Position numbers and translations under genes: made by a program. From Frankiales bacterium (GTDB taxonomy: Bacteria; Actinomycetota; Actinomycetes; Mycobacteriales; SCTD01), in assembly GCA_025465145.1 (NCBI GenBank), contig JAODNS010000126.1, positions 1 through 13,756 of the forward strand: DNA of 13,756 bases, given 5' to 3'. Every line of letters begins with the position of its first letter. The first letter of the stretch is position 1. This document shows positions 1 through 6,509 of this stretch, piece after piece. The notes under the pieces were generated by a model. The model saw only the letters and a list, made by a program, of their open reading frames with translations, did no database searches and had not been told where the DNA came from.

Positions 1-1
1 G

Positions 2-556
2 CAGGCCCGCCTCATGAGCCAGGCGCTGCGCAAGATGACCGGTGCGCTGGCCAACACCGGCACGACCGCGATCTTCATCAACCAGCTGCGCGAGAAGATC
101 GGCGTCATGTTCGGCTCGCCCGAGACGACGACCGGCGGCAAGGCGCTGAAGTTCTACGCGTCCGTGCGCATCGATGTCCGCCGGATCGAGACGCTCAAGG
201 ACGGCGGCGACGCCGTCGGCAACCGGACCCGCGCGAAGATCGTGAAGAACAAGGTCGCGCCGCCGTTCAAGCAGGCCGAGTTCGACATTGTCTACGGCGT
301 CGGCATCAGCCGCGAGGGCTCGCTCATCGACGTCGGCGTCGAGCAGGGCATCGTCCGCAAGTCCGGCGCTTGGTACACCTACGAGGGCGACCAGCTCGGC
401 CAGGGCAAGGAGAACGCCCGCGCCTTCCTACGGGACAACCCCGACCTCGCGGACGAGATCGAGAAGCGCATCAAGGAGAAGCTCGGCGTGGGTGCGGTGC
501 TCGACGCGGACAGCATCGACCTCGACATGGTCGCGCCGGTCCCGGTCGACCTGTAG
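2..556 (+). CDS. recA: Recombinase A, C-terminal half (5' end outside the window)
   Basis: RecA forms ATP-dependent filaments on single-stranded DNA, drives homologous pairing and strand exchange, and triggers LexA self-cleavage in the SOS response. The frame is open from the first full codon at position 2 (QARLMSQALRKM), so the ATG at 14 is internal and the gene starts upstream of the window. About 184 residues remain of a usual 340-350. Visible hallmarks are TAIFINQLREKIGVMFGSPE running into the DNA-binding L2 loop (ETTTGGKALKFYASVR), then the C-terminal core (PPFKQAEFDI, GISREGSLID, SGAWYTYEG, LGQGKENAR) and a short acidic tail. No intein interrupts the visible part. The gene ends with TAG at 554-556 and recX begins on the next base, which suggests co-transcription and coupled translation. 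The family assignment is certain. Confidence 0.98.
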   Translation, partial: QARLMSQALRKMTGALANTGTTAIFINQLREKIGVMFGSPETTTGGKALKFYASVRIDVRRIETLKDGGDAVGNRTRAKIVKNKVAPPFKQAEFDIVYGVGISREGSLIDVGVEQGIVRKSGAWYTYEGDQLGQGKENARAFLRDNPDLADEIEKRIKEKLGVGAVLDADSIDLDMVAPVPVDL

Positions 557-1120
557 GTGGGCTCGTTCGGCTCCCGGTCCGCAGCGCCTGCGAACTGGGA
601 CCCCTCGGAGGACCCAGTCGACCGGGCCCGGCAGATCTGCCTGAACCAGCTCGAGTACGCGCCGCGCACCCGTGCGGAGCTGGCGACGACGCTGCGCAAG
701 AAGGGCGTCGAGCCGGATGTGGCCGAGCAGGTGCTGAGCCGCTTCGCCGAGGTCGGGATGATCGACGACGCGCTGTTTGCGCAGATGTGGGTCACCTCTC
801 GCCACCGGGGCAGGGGTCTCGCTGGCCGGGCGCTCAGTCAGGAGCTGCGCCGCAAGGGCGTGGACGAGCCGGCCATCGCCGAGGCGGTGGCCGAGCTCGA
901 CCCGGCGGTGGAGCTGGCGACCGCCCGGGCGCTGGTCGCCCGGCGGCTGCCGGCGACGCGAGGTCTGACCGTCGACGCCCGGGTACGCCGGCTCGCGGGG
1001 ATGCTGGCCCGCAAGGGGTACCCGGCGGGCACCGCCTTCCGCGTGGTGCGGGAGGCGCTGGCCGAGGAGGGACAGGACGCGGAGCTGGCCTTCGACGAGC
1101 TGCAGGCGCTCGAGGAGTAG
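557..1120 (+). CDS. recX: RecX, regulator of RecA
   Basis: RecX is a small cytosolic protein, built of repeated three-helix modules, that binds RecA filaments and limits their extension and activity. The 187-residue product shows the family pattern: an N-terminal stretch with CLNQLEYAPRTRAELATTLRKKG, then GMIDDALFAQMWVTSRHRGRG, then LSQELRRKGVDEPAIAEAV, and a final repeat (RVRRLAGMLARKGYPAGTAF). Length and order fit actinobacterial RecX. The GTG at 557-559 follows the recA stop directly and lies in the same frame as recA. It has only a weak upstream AGG, so translation probably depends on ribosomes finishing recA. An internal start is possible, but the family sequence begins soon after this GTG. 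The gene stops with TAG at 1118-1120, 16 nt before the end of the convergent gene. Confidence 0.95.
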   Translation: MGSFGSRSAAPANWDPSEDPVDRARQICLNQLEYAPRTRAELATTLRKKGVEPDVAEQVLSRFAEVGMIDDALFAQMWVTSRHRGRGLAGRALSQELRRKGVDEPAIAEAVAELDPAVELATARALVARRLPATRGLTVDARVRRLAGMLARKGYPAGTAFRVVREALAEEGQDAELAFDELQALEE

Positions 1121-1136
1121 TGCCGCGACCGGACGG

Positions 1137-1826
1137 CTACTTGCCGGGTGCGACGCAGGAGGGTGCGCCGACGACGACCGCGGCGCCACCGAGCGCCACG
1201 TCCGCGAACGGCCCGCGGGTGGTGGCCGGCTGACCCGGCGTGGTCGTGATCGCCGGCACGCCGCGGCTCGCGGTCGCCGACTGCGCCTCGTTCGGGAACA
1301 GCTTCACGCCGGCCTTGACGGGCCCGTACGGCGCCAGCAGCTCGGCCGGTGCAGAGATCCGGATCTCGTTCCTCGCCACGTCGACGGCGCCCGTGACCGT
1401 GCCGACGAACGTCGAGGGCGTGTTGGGCAGCGCGTCGGCAGCGATCGTGGTGACCTCGAACCGATCGGGCTGCCCGGTGACGAGCACCGCCTGCATGCGA
1501 ACGATGCTGTCGCTCGCGCCGATGACGAACTCGACGCCCGACGTGATGCCGGTCGGGGAGAGCGTGATCGACCTGCTCAGCTTGGCGATCCGGACCGCGG
1601 CAGTGACCACCTTGCCGTCGCTGCTGAGGTCACCGCTGGTGATGTCGAGCCCGTCTTCCTGCGGCCCGTAGGCGTTCTGCGGGTCCTGTGCGCGCGCGGC
1701 GAAGGTGTCGCCCTTGGGATCGGTGATGGTGTTGCACGTCGGCTTCGCCTTCGGCGCGGCCGACGCCGCGGGGGCGACCAGGGCGACGACTGCGACGACG
1801 GGAACGAGAGCGGTGCGGATCTTCAC
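1137..1826 (-). CDS. Exported protein of unknown function, beta-rich
   Basis: I do not recognise a named family. The 229-residue product begins with a clear Sec signal peptide: MKIR, a hydrophobic core TALVPVVAVVALVAPA, and a likely cut after ASA at about residue 23. The mature part starts with a DPKGD motif (residues 36-40) followed by LDITSGDLSSDGK and alternating short hydrophobic stretches. That pattern resembles the beta-sandwich exported proteins of Actinobacteria that carry a DPxGD metal-like motif, but this is only a resemblance. Two cysteines, C31 near the mature N terminus and C224 near the C terminus, could form a disulfide joining the ends. There is no lipobox, transmembrane tail or catalytic motif. 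The GTG start at 1824-1826 is chosen because a GGAGG lies 5 nt upstream and the signal peptide begins exactly there. The frame stays open far upstream, antisense to the GTPase genes, but that is an artefact of GC-rich sequence. Confidence 0.85.
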   Translation of the reverse strand: MKIRTALVPVVAVVALVAPAASAAPKAKPTCNTITDPKGDTFAARAQDPQNAYGPQEDGLDITSGDLSSDGKVVTAAVRIAKLSRSITLSPTGITSGVEFVIGASDSIVRMQAVLVTGQPDRFEVTTIAADALPNTPSTFVGTVTGAVDVARNEIRISAPAELLAPYGPVKAGVKLFPNEAQSATASRGVPAITTTPGQPATTRGPFADVALGGAAVVVGAPSCVAPGK

Positions 1827-1831
1827 GGGAA

Positions 1832-1836
1832 CCTCC
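1832..1836 (-). promoter_or_regulatory. Shine-Dalgarno site of the exported protein gene
   Basis: On the minus strand the sequence reads GGAGG, then five bases, then GTG. It is a strong ribosome binding site and fixes the start at 1826. The much longer minus-strand open frame running through this point is therefore not the gene. Confidence 0.75.
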
Positions 1837-1956
1837 GAGGCGCTGCTGGTTGCCGGCGGGATTTCGCCGTGCGAGCGCCAATTCCTGTCCGATCGCGACC
1901 ACGGATAGCGCCCATCGGGGACGCCTGGGGACCAACCGGGCAGCGTCCGCCCGCAG

Positions 1957-2012
1957 CCTGCGCCCGGCGGGCGCGGGTGGGCGGCTGGCAGCCGCGGCCG
2001 GCAGCGTCGGCC
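1957..2012 (+). repeat. Three consecutive hairpins upstream of the GTPase operon
   Basis: Three inverted repeats follow one another almost without gaps. The first pairs 1957-1965 with 1969-1977 (core GCGCCC/GGGCGC, one G-U pair, loop GGC). The second pairs 1981-1986 with 1990-1995 (GCGGCT/AGCCGC, loop GGC). The third pairs 1996-2000 with 2008-2012 (GGCCG/CGGCC, 7-nt loop). A further possible stem joins GGACGC at 1919-1924 with GCGTCC at 1943-1948. None is followed by a T-run, so they are not classical terminators. They could form a structured 5' leader of the downstream mRNA. Short GC stems are common by chance in DNA this GC-rich. Confidence 0.4.
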
Positions 2013-2035
2013 AGGCGTACCCGCGACGACCGCGG

Positions 2036-2048
2036 GCAGGACCCCTGC
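2036..2048 (+). promoter_or_regulatory. Hairpin covering the ribosome binding site of GTPase 1
   Basis: GCAGG (2036-2040) pairs with CCTGC (2044-2048) across a 3-nt loop, and the GTG start codon begins on the next base. The AGG inside the left arm is the only Shine-Dalgarno-like sequence for this gene, so the fold would hide it. This could reduce or regulate initiation. The 5-bp stem is short and may be fortuitous. Confidence 0.35.
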
Positions 2049-3755
2049 GTGACCTCGCCCCCGTCCCCGGCCAGCACGCGGCTGCCCGACGCGCTGCAGG
2101 CGCTGCGGCACCGCGTGGCCGCCGTCGACCTCGGCCTCGGCACCCCCGGCCGGGACGCGGCCCGCAAGACCGCCCGCGCGGTCGTGGACCAGGTCGACGA
2201 CTACCTGCTGCCGCGCCTGCGCGACCTCGACGCACCGCTGCTCACCGTCGTCGGCGGCTCCACCGGCGCCGGCAAGTCGACGCTGGTCAACAGCATCCTC
2301 GGTGCAGCGGTCACCACCGCCGGCGTGCTGCGCCCCACCACCCGCGCACCCGTGCTCGTCACCGCCCCCGCGGACCGCTCGTACTTCAGCGACGACCGCG
2401 TCCTGCCCGGCCTCGCCCGCGCCACCGGGAGCGAGGCCGGCCCCGGCTCGCTGCGCCTCGTCGTCCAGGACGACCTGCCGGCGGGCCTCGCGCTGCTCGA
2501 CGCCCCGGACGTCGACTCCGTCGTGGAGGCGAACCGGGAGCTGGCCGGCCAGCTGCTTGCCGCGGCCGACCTGTGGGTCTTCGTCACCACGGCCGCCCGG
2601 TACGCCGATGCCGTCCCGTGGGACCTGCTGCGCACGGCTGAGGAGCGCGGCACGGCTCTGGCCGTCGTGCTCGACCGCGTGCCGCCCGAGGCCGTGGACG
2701 AGGTGCGCGACGACCTGGCCCAGATGCTCAGCAAGGCCGGGCTGCCGCAGACCCGGCTGTTCGTCGTCGAGGAGCGGCCGCTCACCGACGGCTTCCTGCC
2801 CGACGACCAGGTCGCGCCGGTCCGCGACTGGCTGCACGCGCTGGCCGAGGACAAGGAGCAGCGGACAGCCGTCGTACGGCAGACCCTGGCCGGTGCGCTC
2901 GACAGCCTCGACGCGCGGGTGGCCGGGCTCGTCGCCGAGGTGGACCAGCAGGCCGCGGCCGCTGCGGCACTGCTGGCCGCGGCCGACGCGTCCTACGACA
3001 GTGCCCGGCACGGCGTCGACGAGGGTGTCCGCAGCGGCACCCTGCTGCGTGGCGAGGTGCTCGCGCGCTGGCAGGAGTTCGTCGGCACCGGCGAGTGGAT
3101 GCGCAGCCTGCAGGCGCAGGTCGGCCGGCTGCGGGACCGCCTCACCGCCGCGCTCACCGGGCGGCAGACGCCCGCCGACGACCTCAAGGTCGCCCTCGAG
3201 TCCAGCGTCGAGCAGCTGCTCCGGGTCGAGGCGGACCGTGCCGCCGACCGCACCGTCACCGCCTGGCGCGCGCTGCCGGCCGGCGCCGGGCTGGTGCAGG
3301 GCCGCGAGCGCGAGCTCGAGACCGTCAGCGCCGACTTCGCCGAAGCCGCCACCGCCGAGGTCCGAGGCTGGCAGGGGCACGTGCTCGACCTCGTCCGCAG
3401 CGAGGGTGCCGGCAAGCGCTCCACGGCGCGGGTGCTGAGCTTCGGCGTCAACGGCGCGGGCCTCGTCGTCATGGTGGCCGTCTTCGCGCACACCGGCGGG
3501 CTGACTGGCGGTGAGGTCGCCGTCGCCGGCGGCACCAGCGCCATCGGCCAGCGGCTGCTCGAGGCAGTCTTCGGCGACGCCGCCGTACGCAGCCTCGCCG
3601 CGAAGGCCCGCGAGGACCTCCGGGTGCGGGCCGACCGGCTGCTGCGCTCGGAGGAGGTGCGCTTCGCCGAGCTGGTGAGCGCGCAGGCCCCGCCGGAGGG
3701 CGCCGCGGCCGAGCTGCGGGGTGCGCTGTCCGCGCTCACGCAGGCGCGCGGGTGA
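2049..3755 (+). CDS. Dynamin/Era-like GTPase, first of a tandem pair
   Basis: This is a large membrane-associated P-loop GTPase of 568 residues. G1 is GGSTGAGKST at 69-78, G2 is in RPTTRAP (T97/T98), and G3 is DAPD at 151-154. The G4 position reads VVLDRV (about 207-211) in place of N/TKxD, so guanine specificity may be altered or supplied differently. The remainder is mostly helical with charged and alanine-rich stretches (coiled-coil-like around 290-330). One hydrophobic segment lies at about 464-488, which suggests membrane insertion or a paddle. This layout matches GTPases annotated as dynamin family in actinobacteria. Known bacterial dynamins often come as adjacent pairs (IniA/IniC, DynA/DynB), which fits the next gene. 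I chose GTG 2049 because the conserved-looking sequence begins there. The specific role, such as membrane remodelling, septation or stress protection, is inference. Confidence 0.85.
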   Translation: MTSPPSPASTRLPDALQALRHRVAAVDLGLGTPGRDAARKTARAVVDQVDDYLLPRLRDLDAPLLTVVGGSTGAGKSTLVNSILGAAVTTAGVLRPTTRAPVLVTAPADRSYFSDDRVLPGLARATGSEAGPGSLRLVVQDDLPAGLALLDAPDVDSVVEANRELAGQLLAAADLWVFVTTAARYADAVPWDLLRTAEERGTALAVVLDRVPPEAVDEVRDDLAQMLSKAGLPQTRLFVVEERPLTDGFLPDDQVAPVRDWLHALAEDKEQRTAVVRQTLAGALDSLDARVAGLVAEVDQQAAAAAALLAAADASYDSARHGVDEGVRSGTLLRGEVLARWQEFVGTGEWMRSLQAQVGRLRDRLTAALTGRQTPADDLKVALESSVEQLLRVEADRAADRTVTAWRALPAGAGLVQGRERELETVSADFAEAATAEVRGWQGHVLDLVRSEGAGKRSTARVLSFGVNGAGLVVMVAVFAHTGGLTGGEVAVAGGTSAIGQRLLEAVFGDAAVRSLAAKAREDLRVRADRLLRSEEVRFAELVSAQAPPEGAAAELRGALSALTQARG

Positions 3756-3794
3756 GGCTGCCGACATGAAGCGCAGGCTGCCGACATGAAGAGC
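3755..3794 (+). repeat. 20-nt tandem duplication between the two GTPase genes
   Basis: AGGCTGCCGACATGAAGCGC at 3755-3774 is followed directly by a second copy at 3775-3794 that differs at a single base (C3772 versus A3792). The first copy begins on the last base of the GTPase 1 stop codon. The second carries the ATG of GTPase 2. Because 20 is not a multiple of three, the duplicated ATG is out of frame with GTPase 2 and opens a tiny reading frame of its own. Confidence 0.95.
3766..3789 (+). CDS. Possible seven-codon leader minicistron
   Basis: The upstream ATG of the duplicated unit opens ATG AAG CGC AGG CTG CCG ACA TGA, coding MKRRLPT. It is preceded by GGTGAGG (3751-3757), a better ribosome binding site than the one before GTPase 2, at about 8 nt spacing. 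Its stop shares bases with the GTPase 2 start (ATGA at 3786-3789), the usual geometry for translational coupling. The peptide itself probably has no function; the effect would be on translation of GTPase 2. Nothing in the sequence proves it is translated. Confidence 0.3.
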   Translation: MKRRLPT

Positions 3795-5354
3795 AAGGAG
3801 CTGCCGCTGTCCGAGCGGCTGGCCGCACTGCGCGAAGCCGTGGAGCTGGCCGAGGACCGGCTCGAGGTCCCTGAGGTCGGCGCCGCCCGCAGCCTGCTGG
3901 CCAAGGCGGGCGCGCGCGAGGCGCTCGGCGACGCCACCGTCGTCGCCCTCGCCGGCGCGACCGGCAGCGGCAAGTCGACGCTGTTCAACGCGCTGGCCGG
4001 GACCGAGCTGTCCAGCCCCGGTGTCCGCCGGCCGACCACCGGCGTCGCGCACGCCTGCGTCTGGGGCGAGCCCGCCGACCGGCTGCTCGACTGGCTCGAG
4101 GTGCCGCGCCGGCACCGGCACGAGCAGCCCGACCCGGCGCTGGACGGGCTGGTGCTGCTCGACCTGCCCGACCACGACAGCACCCGGCTGGAGAACCGGC
4201 TCGAGGTCGACCGTCTCGTCCAGCTCGTCGACGTGCTCGTCTGGGTGCTCGACCCGCAGAAGTACGCCGACGCGGCCGTCCACGACCGGTACCTCGCGCC
4301 GTACGCGGGCCACGCCGGCGTCCTGCTCGTCGTCCTGAACCAGGTCGACCGCCTCGACCAGACCGCCGCCCAGGAGTGCCTGACCGACCTGCGTGGCCTG
4401 CTCGACAGCGAAGGACTGCAGAAGACGCCCCTGTACGCCGCGTCGGCGCGCACCGGCCAGGGGCTGCCCGAGCTGCGGCAGGGGCTGGCCCGCAAGGTGG
4501 CCGCCCGCCGCGCCGCCTCCGACCGCCTCGCCGCCGACGTCCGCGGCGCCGCGAGCGGCCTCCAGCAGCACTGCGGCAGCGCACCCAAGCCGCTCAAGAA
4601 GGACGCCGCGCTGACCCAGGCGCTGGGCGACGCGGCCGGCGTACCCGCCGTCGTGAAGGCGGTGGAGGGATCCGCGAAGCGGCGCGGCACCGCCCGCACC
4701 GGCTGGCCGGTCCTGCGCTGGGCAGCGAAGCTCCGGCCCGACCCGCTGCGCCGCCTCCACCTCGAGAGCCCGGCGGCCCGCACCAGCCTGCCGGTGCCGA
4801 CCGCTACCCAGACGGCCGGACTGCAAGGCGCGCTGCGCAGCGTCCGCGACCGCGCCGGCGACGGTCTCCCGCAGGCGTGGCGGGACGACCTGCGCCGGAC
4901 CGTCGAGGCTCGCGAGGAGCGGCTGCCGGACCGGCTCGACCGCGCCATCGCCGGCACGGACCTCGGGCCGGACGAGCCGCCGGCCTGGACCGCGCTCGTC
5001 GGCGGGCTGCAGTGGCTGCTGCTCGCGACCGCCCTCGTCGGCGCCCTCTGGCTGCTCGCCCTCGTGGCGCTCGGCTACCTGCAGCTCGACGACGTGCTGC
5101 CGCTGCCGCGCGTGCAGGGCATCCCGCTGCCGACGCTGCTGCTCGGCGCCGGCCTGCTCGCCGGCCTGCTGCTCGCCGTCCTCACCCGGCCGTTCGTCCG
5201 AGCCGGCGCCCGCCGCCGAGGCAGACAGGCGCGCAGGCGGCTCGACGCGGTCGTGGCCGAGGTCGTGCAGAGCGAGCTGCTCGGGCCGGTCGAGGAGGCG
5301 CGCGCCGCCCACGACCGGTTCTGCGCAACGCTGGCCCGGGCCGTGCAAGTCTGA
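3786..5354 (+). CDS. YfjP/dynamin-like GTPase with C-terminal membrane hairpin, second of the pair
   Basis: This 522-residue GTPase has a complete set of nucleotide motifs. G1 is GATGSGKST (57-65), G2 is in RPTTG (T84/T85), G3 is DLPD (126-129), G4 is NQVD (185-188), and a G5-like SAR lies at 220-222. Two hydrophobic segments follow near the C terminus, at about 401-432 and 448-470, joined by a short loop with PLPRVQG. They form a membrane hairpin, and an arginine-rich tail (RAGARRRGRQARRR) lies just inside by the positive-inside rule. This layout matches actinobacterial proteins named YfjP-family GTPases. The gene starts 30 nt after GTPase 1, and the pairing suggests a heteromeric membrane GTPase. 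The ATG at 3786 lies in the second copy of the 20-nt repeat and has a weak ribosome binding site. GTP binding and membrane location are well supported; the biological role is not. Confidence 0.87.
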   Translation: MKSKELPLSERLAALREAVELAEDRLEVPEVGAARSLLAKAGAREALGDATVVALAGATGSGKSTLFNALAGTELSSPGVRRPTTGVAHACVWGEPADRLLDWLEVPRRHRHEQPDPALDGLVLLDLPDHDSTRLENRLEVDRLVQLVDVLVWVLDPQKYADAAVHDRYLAPYAGHAGVLLVVLNQVDRLDQTAAQECLTDLRGLLDSEGLQKTPLYAASARTGQGLPELRQGLARKVAARRAASDRLAADVRGAASGLQQHCGSAPKPLKKDAALTQALGDAAGVPAVVKAVEGSAKRRGTARTGWPVLRWAAKLRPDPLRRLHLESPAARTSLPVPTATQTAGLQGALRSVRDRAGDGLPQAWRDDLRRTVEAREERLPDRLDRAIAGTDLGPDEPPAWTALVGGLQWLLLATALVGALWLLALVALGYLQLDDVLPLPRVQGIPLPTLLLGAGLLAGLLLAVLTRPFVRAGARRRGRQARRRLDAVVAEVVQSELLGPVEEARAAHDRFCATLARAVQV

Positions 5355-5359
5355 CCGGC

Positions 5360-6463
5360 GTGACCGCTCGACGCCTGACCCTCGCCGGCCGACCCCTGTC
5401 CGTGGTCGGCCGCGCCCGCATCTACGTCTGCGGCGTGACTCCGTACGACGTCACCCACCTCGGCCACGCCGCCACGTTCGTCTGGGTCGACGCCGCCGAG
5501 CGGGTGCTGCGCCGGCTCGGCGTCCAGACCGAGGTGTGCCGCAACGTCACCGACGTCGACGACGTGCTGTTCGACGCGGCCACCCGCGCCGGCGCGCACT
5601 ACGACCGGTTCGCCGCCGTGCAGCAGTTCCACTTCGAGCGCGACATGGACGCGCTGGGCGTGCGCCGCCCGATGCACGAGCCGCGCGCCCACACGTACGT
5701 GCCGCAGGTCGTGGAGCTCGCCAGCGCGCTGCTCGAGGCGGGCGCGGCGTACGAGAGCGGCGGCGGCGTCTACTTCTCCGGCGCCCCCGCCCTGGAGCGG
5801 TCCGGGATCTTCCGGGACGAGGCCGTCGAGCTGCTCCGCCAGAACGGCGGCCGCGTCGACGACCCGAACAAGCGCGACCCGCTCGACCAGGCCGTCTGGC
5901 AGCCGAGCGTCGAGGGTGAGCCGGCGTGGCCGAGCCCCTGGGGACCCGGCCGCCCCGGCTGGCACGCCGAGTGCACGGCGATGGCGCTGTCGACGTACGG
6001 GCCCGCCCTCGACCTGCACGCGGGCGGCGCAGACCTGCGCTTCCCGCACCACGCCTACGAGGCCGCGCAGGCCGAAGCCGCCACCGGCGTCACCCCGTTC
6101 GCGCGCAGCTGGCTGCACGTGGGCACGGTCCGCCTCGGCGGCGAGAAGATGGCCAAGTCCACGGGCAACCTCGTCTTCGTCAGCGACCTGCTCGGGCAGG
6201 TGGACGGCCGCGTCGTGCGCACCCTGCTGCTCGACCGCGCGTGGGCGACGCCGTGGGACTACGCGCCCCAGCTGCTGGCCCGCGCGGCCGACCGCCTCGC
6301 CGCGCTGCACGCCGCTGCGGGCCAGCCGCACAGCACGGGCGCGGGCGAGGCCTACGTCCTCGACGCGCTCGTGGACGACCTCGACGTGCCGACCGCCATC
6401 GACCGGGCGATCGACGCCGGTGGCTCCGCCGCGCGCGAGCTCGTCCAGGTGCTCGCGCTCTGA
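5360..6463 (+). CDS. mshC: Short cysteinyl ligase, MshC-like (L-cysteine:GlcN-Ins ligase)
   Basis: MshC activates cysteine with ATP and joins it to glucosaminyl-inositol, the penultimate step of mycothiol synthesis. It is a paralogue of cysteinyl-tRNA synthetase. The 367-residue protein has YVCGVTPYD (22-30) followed by the HIGH box HLGH (33-36) in THLGHAATF. TPYD and HAATF are typical of MshC, where CysRS has TVYD and HIGHAR. WPSPWGPGRPGWHAEC (190-205) and KMAKS (263-267) complete the active site. Zinc ligands expected from CysRS are C24, C205, H230 and E234. The tail matches MshC (DDLDVPTAI, 339-347), and there is no tRNA anticodon domain. Two oddities are noted. It lacks the proline-rich N-terminal segment of mycobacterial MshC and is about 40 residues short, and E234 is the CysRS-type residue. 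GTG 5360 starts 5 nt after GTPase 2, with no clear ribosome site, so coupling is likely. It may be a divergent CysRS-like paralogue instead. Confidence 0.72.
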   Translation: MTARRLTLAGRPLSVVGRARIYVCGVTPYDVTHLGHAATFVWVDAAERVLRRLGVQTEVCRNVTDVDDVLFDAATRAGAHYDRFAAVQQFHFERDMDALGVRRPMHEPRAHTYVPQVVELASALLEAGAAYESGGGVYFSGAPALERSGIFRDEAVELLRQNGGRVDDPNKRDPLDQAVWQPSVEGEPAWPSPWGPGRPGWHAECTAMALSTYGPALDLHAGGADLRFPHHAYEAAQAEAATGVTPFARSWLHVGTVRLGGEKMAKSTGNLVFVSDLLGQVDGRVVRTLLLDRAWATPWDYAPQLLARAADRLAALHAAAGQPHSTGAGEAYVLDALVDDLDVPTAIDRAIDAGGSAARELVQVLAL

Positions 6464-6494
6464 GCAGAACGGGCCGCCCGCCGCGCCCCGGTCT

Positions 6495-6500
6495 GAGAAG
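6495..6500 (+). promoter_or_regulatory. Probable ribosome binding site of the SpoIIE-type regulator gene
   Basis: GAGAAG lies 9 nt before the GTG at 6510 and is a moderate purine-rich Shine-Dalgarno match. The surrounding 46-nt gap has GCAGA (6464-6468) complementary to TCTGC (6502-6506), and a small CGGG/CCCG stem at 6470-6480. Folding could therefore involve this region. There is no T-run and no terminator is evident, so transcription from the upstream genes can continue. Confidence 0.45.
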
Positions 6501-6509
6501 ATCTGCGAC

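Larger units (their letters stand above)
1827..2048. other. Divergent intergenic region between the exported protein and the GTPase operon
   Basis: These 222 nt must hold the promoters of both divergent units. I see no convincing -35/-10 pair on either strand. The nearest plus-strand candidate, TTCCTG at 1882-1887 with GATAGC at 1904-1909, is poor. The right half (from about 1917) is full of short inverted repeats, described separately. A 9-nt direct repeat, GGCAGCGTC, occurs at 1939-1947 and 2000-2008. The first GTPase frame stays open upstream to an ATG at 1869, but the translated stretch there (arginine-, alanine- and proline-rich) looks non-coding. Confidence 0.6.

Noticed and set aside
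2..556. Intein in recA, as known in some mycobacteria
   Set aside because: The visible part of RecA is collinear with the normal protein and has no inserted block or splice-junction motif. The unseen 5' part cannot be judged.
1121..1145. Possible bidirectional terminator between recX and the convergent gene
   Set aside because: Only a 4-bp GCCG/CGGC stem is present, with an 8-nt loop and no T-run. It is too weak to call.
1869..2048. An in-frame N-terminal extension of GTPase 1 starting at ATG 1869
   Set aside because: The added 60 residues are low-complexity Arg/Ala/Pro sequence over a hairpin-rich intergenic region. The family-like sequence begins after GTG 2049.
1137..5348. A minus-strand open frame of about 1400 codons antisense to both GTPase genes
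   Set aside because: Only its last 229 codons behave like a gene (signal peptide, ribosome site). The rest is rich in Arg, Gly, Ala and Gln with no domain, and lies opposite two well-supported genes. Long antisense frames are expected when third codon positions are almost all G or C.
6464..6509. Possible terminator between the ligase and the regulator genes
   Set aside because: Short GC stems exist, but there is no T-run and the purine-rich ribosome site lies inside. Read-through is more likely.
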